Assembly (NCBI GenBank): GCA_934589065.1
Contig: CAKTNN010000007.1
Location: 10,989-74,988 of the forward strand
Direction of reading: 5' to 3'
DNA from: an uncultured Oscillospiraceae bacterium
GTDB lineage: Bacteria > Bacillota > Clostridia > Oscillospirales > Oscillospiraceae
DNA length: 64,000 nucleotides
Position numbers and translations under genes: made by a program
The notes under the pieces: model-generated
Database searches by the model: none
Seen by the model: only the letters and a program-made list of their open reading frames with translations
Told to the model about the DNA's origin: nothing
Part shown: positions 24,306 to 31,854 of the stretch, piece after piece
How the letters are laid out: every line of letters starts with the position of its first letter
Position numbering within the stretch: position 1 is the stretch's first letter

Positions 24306-24450
24306 AAAAACACCTGAATGCAAAAGCGTTCAGGTGTTTTACTTTTTACTTCTTCACTCTTCACTATTCACTCTTCACTATTCACTCTTCACTAAAACCG
24401 CATTCAGGTGTTTTGGGAAGGAATAAGGAATAGTGAATAGTGAAGAAGTA
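24306..24450. repeat. MITE-like repeat: inverted arms around a 14-bp tandem repeat
   Basis: AAAACACCTGAATGC (24307-24321) recurs inverted twice: at once as GCGTTCAGGTGTTTT (24326-24340), giving a 15-bp hairpin with a 4-base loop, and exactly as GCATTCAGGTGTTTT (24400-24414). Between them lie three perfect copies of ttcactcttcacta (24353-24394). An inverted match to that block (gaatagtgaatagtgaagaag) follows at 24428-24448. This layout suggests a non-autonomous mobile or replication-slippage element. The remaining 220 bases to the next gene hold no clear gene. Confidence 0.5.
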
Positions 24451-24624
24451 CCTGCAAAGCCAACTTTTGCAGATATTCTCTACGCAGGAAATTTCTTTTA
24501 CTTTTGTTGGAAAACATCCGATTTTTTGTATGAAAAGTTGGACGTTTTCAAATTCCTTTTCGCTTGTCTGCAATTTTGACAGCAACTAAATATTGCGGCA
24601 ACCACCCCCGCAAAGAAACTTTGC

Positions 24625-24653
24625 GTGACTTTTGGAAGCGCCCATGCTATATT
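24625..24653 (+). promoter_or_regulatory. Promoter of the HTH-membrane gene
   Basis: GTGACT, a 17-base spacer and TATATT (24648-24653), 20 bases before the ATG. GCAAAG-AAA-CTTTGC just upstream (24610-24624) is a 6-bp palindrome that could be an operator for autoregulation. Confidence 0.5.
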
Positions 24654-24672
24654 GGCACCATAAGGAGGGATT

Positions 24673-25614
24673 ATGATGCGCGACATTGGAAAGAACATCC
24701 GGCTGGCGCGGGAGAAAAAGGGATACAGCCAGGAGCAGCTTGCGGCGCTTCTTTTTGTTACCCGTCAAACGGTTTCCAATTACGAAACCGGGCGCTCCCG
24801 ACCGGATGTGGAAACCCTTGCAAAACTTGCCGAGCTTTTGGATACGGAGGTTACGGAGTTGATTTATGGCCCGGAGTCCCCAAAGCCCCGCAAATCTTTC
24901 TGGGCGCACCTCGCCCTGAGCATTGTTTTGCTGACCCTCTATCTATGGCTTACGCCCCTGAGTGTTTCCTACGCCAGGAGATACTACGTCACCGTTCCAT
25001 ACTGGTTTTGCAGGACAGCGCTTTTCCCCTGCGTTCTCTTTTCCTTTGGGCACTTGCTGCCGGATGCCCTGGCGTATTTCCGGAAGCCGAAACCCATTGC
25101 CCATGGAACGGCGCTTCGTGCTGCCTGCTTTTCCTGGATTTTTCTTTACTGCATCGGCCTGTGCCCCACCTATCTTTCCTTTCTCCTGCCTGACTTCCAG
25201 CCGCCCCGGTGGTGGCAGTTGATCGCCCTGGGCATTCTGGGCTGCGACTCCTTGGCGATGCAAAGCCTGACCGCCATTCTTTTCTTCCTCTCCGGCGCAG
25301 GCCTTGCTTTCGCTCCCCGAAAAAACAGTACCGCAAAAAAGCGAAAGTGGACACCGGAAGAAGTCCGGCAGTGGTATGCCGCCAGGGGAGCCCGCAGCTA
25401 TCGCAACCCGGAGGACGGCAATTGGGTCGTCCGCAAGCCTGCCAGTCTGGGCTGGACCGTGAACCTTGCAAACCCCAAAACATGGTATTTTCTTGCCGGT
25501 GTTCTGGCAGCTATTCTGCTGTTCTCCCTGATCGGGAACCGTCCCGGCGTCCAATCCCTTGGAATCATCGGCGGAGCAGACGGCCCCACTGCAGTTTATA
25601 TCACAGGAAAGTAG
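24673..25614 (+). CDS. XRE-type HTH protein with membrane domain and OadB-like C-terminal tail
   Basis: 313 residues. Residues 2-65 form an XRE/Cro helix-turn-helix (IGKNIRLAREKKGYSQEQLA, TRQTVSNYETGRSRPD). Three to four hydrophobic segments follow (about 78-205), then a charged stretch with WTPEEVRQWYAARGARSY, another membrane helix (about 275-292), and the end LGIIGGADGPTAVYITGK. That tail copies the conserved GGADGPTxI segment of Na+-pumping decarboxylase beta subunits, although the rest is unrelated. The role is unknown; a membrane-tethered repressor is the simplest reading. The start follows AAGGAGG. The downstream thioesterase-like ORF begins 72 bases later. Confidence 0.75.
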   Translation: MMRDIGKNIRLAREKKGYSQEQLAALLFVTRQTVSNYETGRSRPDVETLAKLAELLDTEVTELIYGPESPKPRKSFWAHLALSIVLLTLYLWLTPLSVSYARRYYVTVPYWFCRTALFPCVLFSFGHLLPDALAYFRKPKPIAHGTALRAACFSWIFLYCIGLCPTYLSFLLPDFQPPRWWQLIALGILGCDSLAMQSLTAILFFLSGAGLAFAPRKNSTAKKRKWTPEEVRQWYAARGARSYRNPEDGNWVVRKPASLGWTVNLANPKTWYFLAGVLAAILLFSLIGNRPGVQSLGIIGGADGPTAVYITGK

Positions 25615-25685
25615 TCCATCGCCACGGAGCCATAGAGAAATCGGGGGGGCTGTTAGAAAAACGCACCGCTGCGAAGAGTAGACCC

Positions 25686-26447
25686 ATGTCCCCGGGGAAA
25701 AAGGACTATGGACACAACAACTATCCTCTGGAACGGCTGGAAGCCGCGATTTCCTGGTTAAGAAACCATGGGAATGAAAAAATCGGCGTTGCCGGTGCAT
25801 CCACCACCGGGACTTTGGCACTGACCGCCGCTGCCATGTTTCCGGCGATCACCCTGACCATTGCCTTGACTCCCAGCGATTTTGTATGGCAAGGATTTAT
25901 GCAGGGCAAGAAAGACGGCTGCAAAGAGTGGCCCATAGAGGGAGAATCCCTGTTTTCCTACCACGGGAAGCCCCTGGCCTATATGCCCTTCTGCTACGGA
26001 CACCCCGACTATTGGCACTGCATCGCCGCAGAAAGCAACCGCACCGGGGATATGGTCAACTCCCGGAAGCTCTTTGACGATTCCGAGGCTGCCCACCCCA
26101 TTGCGCCGGAAGAATTCATCCCCGTGGAAAACATTCAGGGAAAGCTTCTGCTCATCGGCGCCCAGGATGACGTGCTGTGGGATACCGCCAGATATATCCA
26201 CCGTATGGAAGCCCGCCTTGCCCGGTGCAAGCACACCTGCAATGTGGAAGCCGTGGTTTATCCCCACGGAACCCACTTTGTTTTTCCGGAAGGAATGCTG
26301 AAAATCATGCTGCCCGTTGGCTCTCAGCTGTTTTTGCGGATGTGCTTCCAGGCAGCCAAGCAGCATCCACAGGAGTGCCGGCAAGCCCGAACGGATATTG
26401 ACCGGCGCATGACCGCCGCAATTCGGGCATGGAAAGAAAATACGTAG
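25686..26447 (+). pseudogene. Thioesterase-type alpha/beta hydrolase (BAAT_C-like), probably 5'-truncated
   Basis: About 253 codons from the first plausible ATG. The alpha/beta-hydrolase core is intact: nucleophile elbow GVAGASTTGTLAL (about 36-48), acid in LLIGAQDDVLWD, catalytic His in YPHGTHFVFPE. These and FDDSEAAHP fit the acyl-CoA thioester hydrolase/BAAT C-terminal family. Relatives carry roughly 50 or more additional N-terminal residues. Here the sequence ahead of MSPGKKDYGHNNYPLERLEA is out of register, with no good ribosome site, and runs back into the HTH gene. I think the 5' end was lost; expression of the intact core from a weak start remains possible. Confidence 0.6.
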
Positions 26448-26469
26448 CGCCTTGTGCAGGCATTGTTCC

Positions 26470-26504
26470 GCCCCCCGGTCGTTTGACCGGGGGGCTTACA
26501 TTTT
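26470..26504 (+). terminator. Strong intrinsic terminator
   Basis: GCCCCCCGGTC/GACCGGGGGGC, an 11-bp perfect stem with a GTTT loop, then TTACATTTT. Confidence 0.8.
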
Positions 26505-26670
26505 GCTATCCTTTCTTTCATGCAGCCGGTGAATGCAATTTTTTTCCGTTTCTCTTGCATATCAGGATTTCCGTTTATTTTTCGCTTTTCCTACTTATTC
26601 AGCACTTAGACGGTTTTCTGTTTTCTCTTTCCGCAAAAACTGTAAGAAACGACAAAAAGCAAAATGCGCA

Positions 26671-26698
26671 TTGACATTCAAAATCGGAATGCTATACT
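26671..26698 (+). promoter_or_regulatory. Promoter of the M20-DUF5058 operon
   Basis: TTGACA (26671-26676), a 16-base spacer and TATACT (26693-26698). The rest of the 317-base gap is AT-rich and without a recognisable gene. Confidence 0.75.
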
Positions 26699-26716
26699 AA
26701 CTTCATTCATTTTATT

Positions 26717-26742
26717 TAGTGCGATAAAGTATTGATGCACTA
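26717..26742. promoter_or_regulatory. Inverted repeat in the leader of the M20 operon
   Basis: TAGTGC (26717-26722) and GCACTA (26737-26742) flank 14 bases just downstream of the start site region. Possible operator or small leader hairpin; no regulator can be assigned. Confidence 0.4.
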
Positions 26743-26764
26743 GAGAATATGGGAGGAATGAAAC

Positions 26765-27982
26765 ATGGACGCAAAGAAGGTTATGCAGGCAGCTCTTGCT
26801 ATCCAGCCGGAGATCCAGGCGAATCGCCGGGAGCTGCACCGCCACCCGGAGCTTGGTTTGGACATGGCATTCACCAAGCCCTTTGTAAAGGCAAAACTTG
26901 AGGAAATGGGCTACGAGCCCCAGGACTGCGGCAAAGGCGGCCTGGTGGTGCTGGCTGGTGGCAAAAAGCCCGGCAAGTGCTTCCTGATCCGCGGTGATAT
27001 GGATGCCCTGCCTGTGGAGGAGCAGACCAATGTGGAGTTCCGTTCCCAGAATCCGGGCAAGATGCACGCCTGCGGACACGACACCCACACCGCCATGATG
27101 CTGGGCGCCGCAAAGCTGCTGAAGGGCATGGAGGACGAAATTCAGGGCACCGTCAAGCTGATGTTCCAGCCCGGCGAGGAAACCCTGGAGGGTGCAAAGG
27201 AAATGCTGGCAGCCGGCGTCCTGGAAAATCCCAAGGTGGATGCCGGTCTGATGATCCACTCCATGACGGGTATGCCCTTCCCCAAGGGAATGGTCGCCAT
27301 CCTGGATGGCGGCAGAGGCATGGCCTCCTGCGACCAGTATAAAATCACCATCAAGGGCAAGGGCGGTCACGGCGCAATGCCCCACCTGACCATCGATCCC
27401 ATCACCGCTGCTGCCCATATCCACGTGGGTCTGGCAGAGCTCCACAGCCGGGAGCTGGAGCCGGGAACCTTCGGTGTCATCACCACAGGTATGTTCCATG
27501 CCGGCGGCGCACCCAACGTCATTGCAGACAATGCCGTGATGGAGGGCACCATCCGCACCGGTGACATCAAGGTGGAAAAGATGCTGATGGATCGGGTCAC
27601 CGAGATTGCCAAGGATATTGCAAAGGCCTATCGGTGCGAAGCTGATGTGGAATTTGTAAAGCATTGCCCGCCTATGATCTCCGATATGGAGGTCGGCAAC
27701 GCAACCACCAAGTATATGAAGGAACTCCTGGGTAACGGCGCTGTGCCCATGTCCGTAATTGCACCGGGCAACAAGGTCAGCGGCGGCAGCGAAGACTTTG
27801 CCTTTATCAGCAATGAGATTCCCGCCTGCGCCCTGATGCTGGCAACCACCGGAGACGATAAGGAAAACTACGCCTACCCCCAGCATCACCCCAAGGCAAA
27901 CTTCAACGACGAGGTTCTGTACGAAGGAACTGCCGCCTATGTATATGTCGCCACCCGTTGGTTGGAAGAACATAAAGACTAA
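26765..27982 (+). CDS. M20 family amidohydrolase/peptidase
   Basis: 405 residues, cytosolic, of the M20D group that hydrolyses N-acyl or N-conjugated amino acids and short peptides. Metal-site motifs are RGDMDALPVEE (about 76-86), HACGHDTHT (101-109), and QPGEETLEGA (about 135-144) with the catalytic Glu. The dimerisation domain begins near ITIKGKGGHGAMPH (about 195). GGSEDFAFIS and HHPKANFND close the active site. Strong GGGAGGAATG ribosome site; codon use suggests high expression. It is followed within 26 bases by DUF5058 and a second membrane gene, probably the importer of its substrate. Confidence 0.92.
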   Translation: MDAKKVMQAALAIQPEIQANRRELHRHPELGLDMAFTKPFVKAKLEEMGYEPQDCGKGGLVVLAGGKKPGKCFLIRGDMDALPVEEQTNVEFRSQNPGKMHACGHDTHTAMMLGAAKLLKGMEDEIQGTVKLMFQPGEETLEGAKEMLAAGVLENPKVDAGLMIHSMTGMPFPKGMVAILDGGRGMASCDQYKITIKGKGGHGAMPHLTIDPITAAAHIHVGLAELHSRELEPGTFGVITTGMFHAGGAPNVIADNAVMEGTIRTGDIKVEKMLMDRVTEIAKDIAKAYRCEADVEFVKHCPPMISDMEVGNATTKYMKELLGNGAVPMSVIAPGNKVSGGSEDFAFISNEIPACALMLATTGDDKENYAYPQHHPKANFNDEVLYEGTAAYVYVATRWLEEHKD

Positions 27983-28008
27983 ATAGAAACGAAAGAGAGG
28001 AAAATACC

Positions 28009-28719
28009 ATGGTAAAGGGATCTGTTGTTGCAAACAGCCCGCTGCTGTACGGCCTGGTTGTGATTGGTCTGGGCATCATCATTGCTTACGCGATTATAAG
28101 CGTAAAGAAGGCCTCCAAGAGATGTGCAGAGCTGGGCATCGGAAGTGATGTCATTAAAAACGTTGTAAAATCCACCATTGTCTCCTCCATTGTTCCCAGT
28201 CTTGCCATCCTGCTGGGCTTTATCACCCTGACGGTTTCTCTGGGCGCAGCACTCCCCTGGTGGAGACTGTCCGTCATCGGTTCTCTGTCCTACGAGGCCA
28301 TGGCTGCCTCCTATGCCGCCAACGGCCTGGGTGTACAGCTGTCTGAGGTACTGAATTCCGATGCCACCGTTTTTGGCGCCATTATGATCGTCATGTCCAT
28401 CGGTATTTGCAGCGGCCCCATTATGGTTACGCTGTTTGCCGAGAAGTACTCCACCGGCATTATGAAGGCCAAAACCGGTCAGAGCGAATGGGGCCAGATT
28501 ATGGCAGGCTGCTTCATGCTGGCTATGTTCTGCGTGTACATTCCTATCCTGGTCTTTACCGACCTGCCCACTACCATGACTCTGGTCGTCAGCCTGATTG
28601 TCAGCGTGATCTGCGGCACGATTGCCAAGAAGCACCCCATCATCAATGACTTTACCATGGCAATCGCTATGATCGTTGCAATGGCATCCAGCATTCTCTG
28701 GGTGAGACTGTTTGCATAA
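28009..28719 (+). CDS. DUF5058 family membrane protein, putative transporter subunit
   Basis: 236 residues, about six hydrophobic segments: LLYGLVVIGLGIIIAYAIIS (12-31), a pair around 58-85 including SLAILLGFITLTVSLGAALP, IMIVMSIGICSGPIMVTLF, and three near the C-terminus. I recognise it as DUF5058, a family of unknown function usually found beside an unnamed second membrane protein and a metal-dependent hydrolase. GIGSDVIKNVVKSTIVSSIV between helices 1 and 2 may be the coupling or substrate segment. It lies between the M20 gene and the partner membrane gene with gaps of 26 and 14 bases, so stoichiometric synthesis is likely. Confidence 0.75.
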   Translation: MVKGSVVANSPLLYGLVVIGLGIIIAYAIISVKKASKRCAELGIGSDVIKNVVKSTIVSSIVPSLAILLGFITLTVSLGAALPWWRLSVIGSLSYEAMAASYAANGLGVQLSEVLNSDATVFGAIMIVMSIGICSGPIMVTLFAEKYSTGIMKAKTGQSEWGQIMAGCFMLAMFCVYIPILVFTDLPTTMTLVVSLIVSVICGTIAKKHPIINDFTMAIAMIVAMASSILWVRLFA

Positions 28720-28733
28720 GGGAGGAAACAAAA

Positions 28734-29456
28734 ATGGCTAAACAAAAAGCTCCGAATTCCCTGGATCCGTTCACCCAGTGGGCTCACAAATCCGGTCGGA
28801 TTTTTATGATCATTTTCACCGTGTACATGGTGGCTATGCCCTTCATCGTCTGTGCTTTCTATAAGTGCACCCCCAGCTTTAAGATGTGCCTGCCGGGTCT
28901 ATTGTCCATTCTGGTGATTATGTTCCCCATGAGCGTTGCCGAAATCGGCAGCTACACCCCCATTCTGGGCTCTTCCAGCTACCTGACCTTTGCCTCCGGC
29001 AACCTGATGAACCTGAAAATGCCCTGCATCATCAATGCCCAGAAGATTGCCAAGGTTGAGCAAAGCACCGTTGAGGGCGACGCCATTGCCCTGATTGCCA
29101 CCGCCGTTTCCTCCAGCGTGACCATTGTCATTCTGGCACTGGGTATGCTGCTGCTGTCCTTTATCCGGCCCCTTCTGGAGAATGAGACCTTTGAAACCGC
29201 CAGCAACTACCTGCTGCCCGCTCTGTTCGGATGCATGAGCCTGGGTCTGCTGGGCAAGGGCAGCGGCAAGACCAAGGTTAAGAATAAGCTTCTGCCTGCC
29301 GTCATCCCCGTCATCCTGGTATCCATCCTGACCGTCATGGGCATTGCCACCACCGGAATGGCCGGCATCCTGATGATCGTTATGATCCCCATCCTGATTC
29401 TCATTTCCTGGATTATGTGGAAAAAGGGCCTTGTAAAGGTCATACCCAACGACTAA
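28734..29456 (+). CDS. Partner membrane protein of DUF5058, unnamed
   Basis: 240 residues with about six membrane segments. The N-terminus is cytoplasmic and basic (MAKQKAPNSLDPFTQWAHKS). SVAEIGSYTPILGSSSYLTF (about 68-87) is a polar, glycine-rich stretch reminiscent of substrate-binding re-entrant loops. It is nearly the same size as DUF5058 and follows it by 14 bases, behind GGGAGG. I know no characterised member. I infer a two-subunit secondary carrier whose substrate is cut by the M20 enzyme. Confidence 0.65.
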   Translation: MAKQKAPNSLDPFTQWAHKSGRIFMIIFTVYMVAMPFIVCAFYKCTPSFKMCLPGLLSILVIMFPMSVAEIGSYTPILGSSSYLTFASGNLMNLKMPCIINAQKIAKVEQSTVEGDAIALIATAVSSSVTIVILALGMLLLSFIRPLLENETFETASNYLLPALFGCMSLGLLGKGSGKTKVKNKLLPAVIPVILVSILTVMGIATTGMAGILMIVMIPILILISWIMWKKGLVKVIPND

Positions 29457-29473
29457 CGGGTAATCTGCAAAAG

Positions 29474-29526
29474 CGGGCTGCCATTGCGATCGGTGCACAC
29501 CGGTCGGCAATGGCAGCCCGTTTCGT
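29474..29526 (+). terminator. Terminator of the M20-DUF5058 operon
   Basis: CGGGCTGCCATTGC/GCAATGGCAGCCCG around an inner hairpin, then TTTCGTTTCC; 17 bases after the last gene. Confidence 0.8.
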
Positions 29527-29541
29527 TTCCCCATTTCATTC

Positions 29542-29570
29542 TGGACTTTTACCTTCTTTCCGGTTATCAT
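29542..29570 (+). promoter_or_regulatory. Promoter of the DUF1653 gene
   Basis: TGGACT (29542-29547), a 17-base spacer and TATCAT (29565-29570). Confidence 0.55.
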
Positions 29571-29599
29571 AGAGGAAAGAAATCGGGAGGGATTCTATT

Positions 29600-29857
29600 G
29601 TGAACACCTTACAGATCGGGCGCGTTTACCGTCATTTTAAAGGAGACTACTATCTGGTGGAAGCCACCGCCAGAGATTCGGAAACCGGGGCAGACTGCGT
29701 CATCTATCGCAAGCTCTATGGGGACGGCTCTCTGTGGGTTCGCCCCACGGAGCTGTTTCTAAGCAAGGTTGACCGGAAAAAATACCCGGAAGCCAACCAG
29801 GAATACCGCTTCCAGCTCCAGGATATCCCCAGCGCTGCCGGTCACGGCAGCAAATAA
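29600..29857 (+). CDS. DUF1653 family small protein
   Basis: 85 residues starting at a GTG (29600), 8 bases after GGGAGGGA; no ATG is available. The sequence GRVYRHFKGDYYLVEATARD (8-27) and the CVIYRKLYGDGSLWVRP segment (about 34-50) fit DUF1653, a compact beta-barrel-like domain of unknown role that often stands alone. It is monocistronic between two terminators. No catalytic residues can be named. Confidence 0.8.
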   Translation: MNTLQIGRVYRHFKGDYYLVEATARDSETGADCVIYRKLYGDGSLWVRPTELFLSKVDRKKYPEANQEYRFQLQDIPSAAGHGSK

Positions 29858-29859
29858 AC

Positions 29860-29900
29860 ACACAAACGCCCCGGGCTCAAATCCGGGGCGTTTGTGTTCT
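29860..29900. terminator. Bidirectional terminator between convergent genes
   Basis: ACACAAACGCCCCGG/CCGGGGCGTTTGTGT, a 15-bp perfect stem, serves the DUF1653 gene and the minus-strand gene ending at 29907. Confidence 0.8.
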
Positions 29901-29906
29901 TTTGGG

Positions 29907-31652
29907 TTACAACATCAGCTGCTGGGTATTCACAGACAGCCAGGTGATGAGGGCCGCATTCACGGCAGCAACCACATAGATGTTGCCGCTCTTCTTGTAG
30001 AAGCCGGTGACAACCTTTGCCACGGCGAAATACAGGAGCAGCATACCCATCATAGCGCCCTGGGCACGGGACATCTCCCGCCCGTTAATGGGGGTAACAT
30101 GGGTCAGAATCAGCTTGCCGTAAAGGACGCCCAGGAACAGCACCGCAGGCAAGGCGTTAACCAGCAGGGACACCAGGTAATTGGTTCTGTCCGATGCGCC
30201 CTTCAGCCGCACGCCGTCGGCCTGCAGGAAGGCATACACACCAAAGAGGATGAAGAACAGCACATAGTAAACCACATACTGACCAACTCTTCCGGCGGCA
30301 ATGGGTGCCATATAGGTCTGGAAGATGCGTCCGTACCAGCCGGTGAGCCGCTCTGCAAACACTGCGCACAGATAGGGCACGCCAACGGCAGCCAGGGAAA
30401 GGAGCACTGCCTTTGCCACATTGCCTGCGCTGGTTTTCAGCCGCAGCCGGTCTGCCTGGCGGTCAATGCTCTTGTCCACAAAGCTGCGGACGATGTAGAA
30501 GGCAATACCGATCAGTGCGGACAGGAAGAACCACCATACAAAGCCATTGGTGCTCTGCACATCAAACAGCTTGGGGAGCTTGCCCATAATGGTCTGGCCC
30601 TGGATAACAGTGGATTTTACAATCAATGCGGAGAGGATGCCAGGCAGCAGCAGGAAAATCCAGAACTTGGCATCGGAAGAAGCGGTTGCTTCGGGAACGG
30701 GGCGCTTCAGCTGGGAGAAGAAGGGGGTATCCAGCAGCATATAGCCCACAGGGAAAACCATGACGCACAGGCAGATTGCCATTACAAGCACCGCAAACTC
30801 CTGCCATACGTACACAAAGCTATTGTCTGCCAGGGTGCTGGTGTTGCCGTCCAGGGTATCGTCAAAGAAGCGGATGATATTGGTCACGCTGGAGGGGATC
30901 AGATTGGACATGCAGTGGAAGGTATTGGGGGTATACAGCACCCGCAGGCTGCCGTCCTCGGCGCTGCCGTAGTACGTGCCGACCTGTACCTTTTCCTCTC
31001 CCGTCAGGGTAGCCATGCCGCCGTAATTCAGCTTATCCTCGTGGTATACATCCCAGAAGGTGCCCTGACCGCACTCGTCCAGCTTGCCCCATATCGCCAT
31101 GACATTCACGCCATCATAGGCTTCCGGCTCGGTAGCGGGCACGCCGCAGCCTACAAATACCACACTGCGCTTGGCAGCCGGGGCGGCATATTCGCTGAGA
31201 ATCGCTGCAGAAGCCTGACCGCCGCCGTTGGAGTGACCGGTGGAGCCCAGTCGGTTGGCATCCACGAAGGACAGCCCGGACAGATACTTCATTGCTGCAA
31301 GGGCACCGGAATTGCCCTCTGTGGTCATGCCGGAGTCCACGGTTCCGTAATAGTCGTATGCCAGAACCACATAGCCCCGCCGTGCCAGTTCAATGCTGTA
31401 GCTGGCATAGAAAACATGGGGCGTATTGCCGCCGGGAGCCACAACAATACCGGCAGCCGGTGTTTCCGGCGTGGCATTCTTGGGAATCCACAGCGTTGCG
31501 GAGAGGTTGACGCCCTCATCCGTTACAATGTTCACGTTTTTGGTATCCACGGTAAAGCCGCCGGTGAGGCTGGCCCGAAGTACCAATGCGCTGGCGGCAA
31601 AAATAAGCATTGCCAGCAAAAGAGCCATGGTGCGTTTTGAAAGCTTTTTCAT
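29907..31652 (-). CDS. Alpha/beta hydrolase fused to a multi-span membrane domain
   Basis: 581 residues. It starts MKKLSKRTMALLLAMLIFAA, a signal anchor (start chosen at 31652 behind GGAGGAGA; the longer frame lacks a site). Residues about 40-280 are an extracellular hydrolase domain: VVAPGGNTPHVFY (oxyanion region), LGSTGHSNGGGQ with the predicted nucleophile Ser in GHSNGG, and a late TPNTFHCMS with a His candidate. After about 300 there are eight or so membrane helices to the C-terminus. I do not know a characterised relative; a membrane-anchored esterase or acyltransferase-like enzyme is possible. It is monocistronic, with a palindrome-containing upstream region. Confidence 0.7.
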   Translation of the reverse strand: MKKLSKRTMALLLAMLIFAASALVLRASLTGGFTVDTKNVNIVTDEGVNLSATLWIPKNATPETPAAGIVVAPGGNTPHVFYASYSIELARRGYVVLAYDYYGTVDSGMTTEGNSGALAAMKYLSGLSFVDANRLGSTGHSNGGGQASAAILSEYAAPAAKRSVVFVGCGVPATEPEAYDGVNVMAIWGKLDECGQGTFWDVYHEDKLNYGGMATLTGEEKVQVGTYYGSAEDGSLRVLYTPNTFHCMSNLIPSSVTNIIRFFDDTLDGNTSTLADNSFVYVWQEFAVLVMAICLCVMVFPVGYMLLDTPFFSQLKRPVPEATASSDAKFWIFLLLPGILSALIVKSTVIQGQTIMGKLPKLFDVQSTNGFVWWFFLSALIGIAFYIVRSFVDKSIDRQADRLRLKTSAGNVAKAVLLSLAAVGVPYLCAVFAERLTGWYGRIFQTYMAPIAAGRVGQYVVYYVLFFILFGVYAFLQADGVRLKGASDRTNYLVSLLVNALPAVLFLGVLYGKLILTHVTPINGREMSRAQGAMMGMLLLYFAVAKVVTGFYKKSGNIYVVAAVNAALITWLSVNTQQLML

Positions 31653-31823
31653 ACAGATTCTCCTCCGAATGGAAAATTCGTACCGCGCGGGCGGTACTTT
31701 CTCAACGGCTGCGCGCTTGCCTGTGATGCTTTGAGTATAACAGGCAAGGGGCAAAAAATCCATTCGAGGAATCGACAAAAAGTTTCACAGGAATTCATGA
31801 TTTATTCACAATGAAATTTTCAC

Positions 31824-31835
31824 ATGAATATTCAT
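31824..31835. promoter_or_regulatory. 12-bp palindrome, candidate operator
   Basis: ATGAATATTCAT is a perfect palindrome inside a larger imperfect one (TTCAcATG...CATcATGAA) at 31819-31841. It lies between the hydrolase-membrane gene start and the end of the LacI-type regulator gene, so binding by that regulator is plausible but unproven. Confidence 0.4.
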
Positions 31836-31854
31836 CATGAAATCACAAATAATT

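Noticed and set aside
24353..24394. Possible CRISPR-like repeat
   Set aside because: The three 14-base units are adjacent without spacers and no cas genes are present; it is a simple tandem repeat.
24382..24585. Short minus-strand ORF with IHYSLFLPKTPE
   Set aside because: It is translated from the tandem/inverted repeat and has no ribosome site; such peptides are typical false calls from this kind of repeat.
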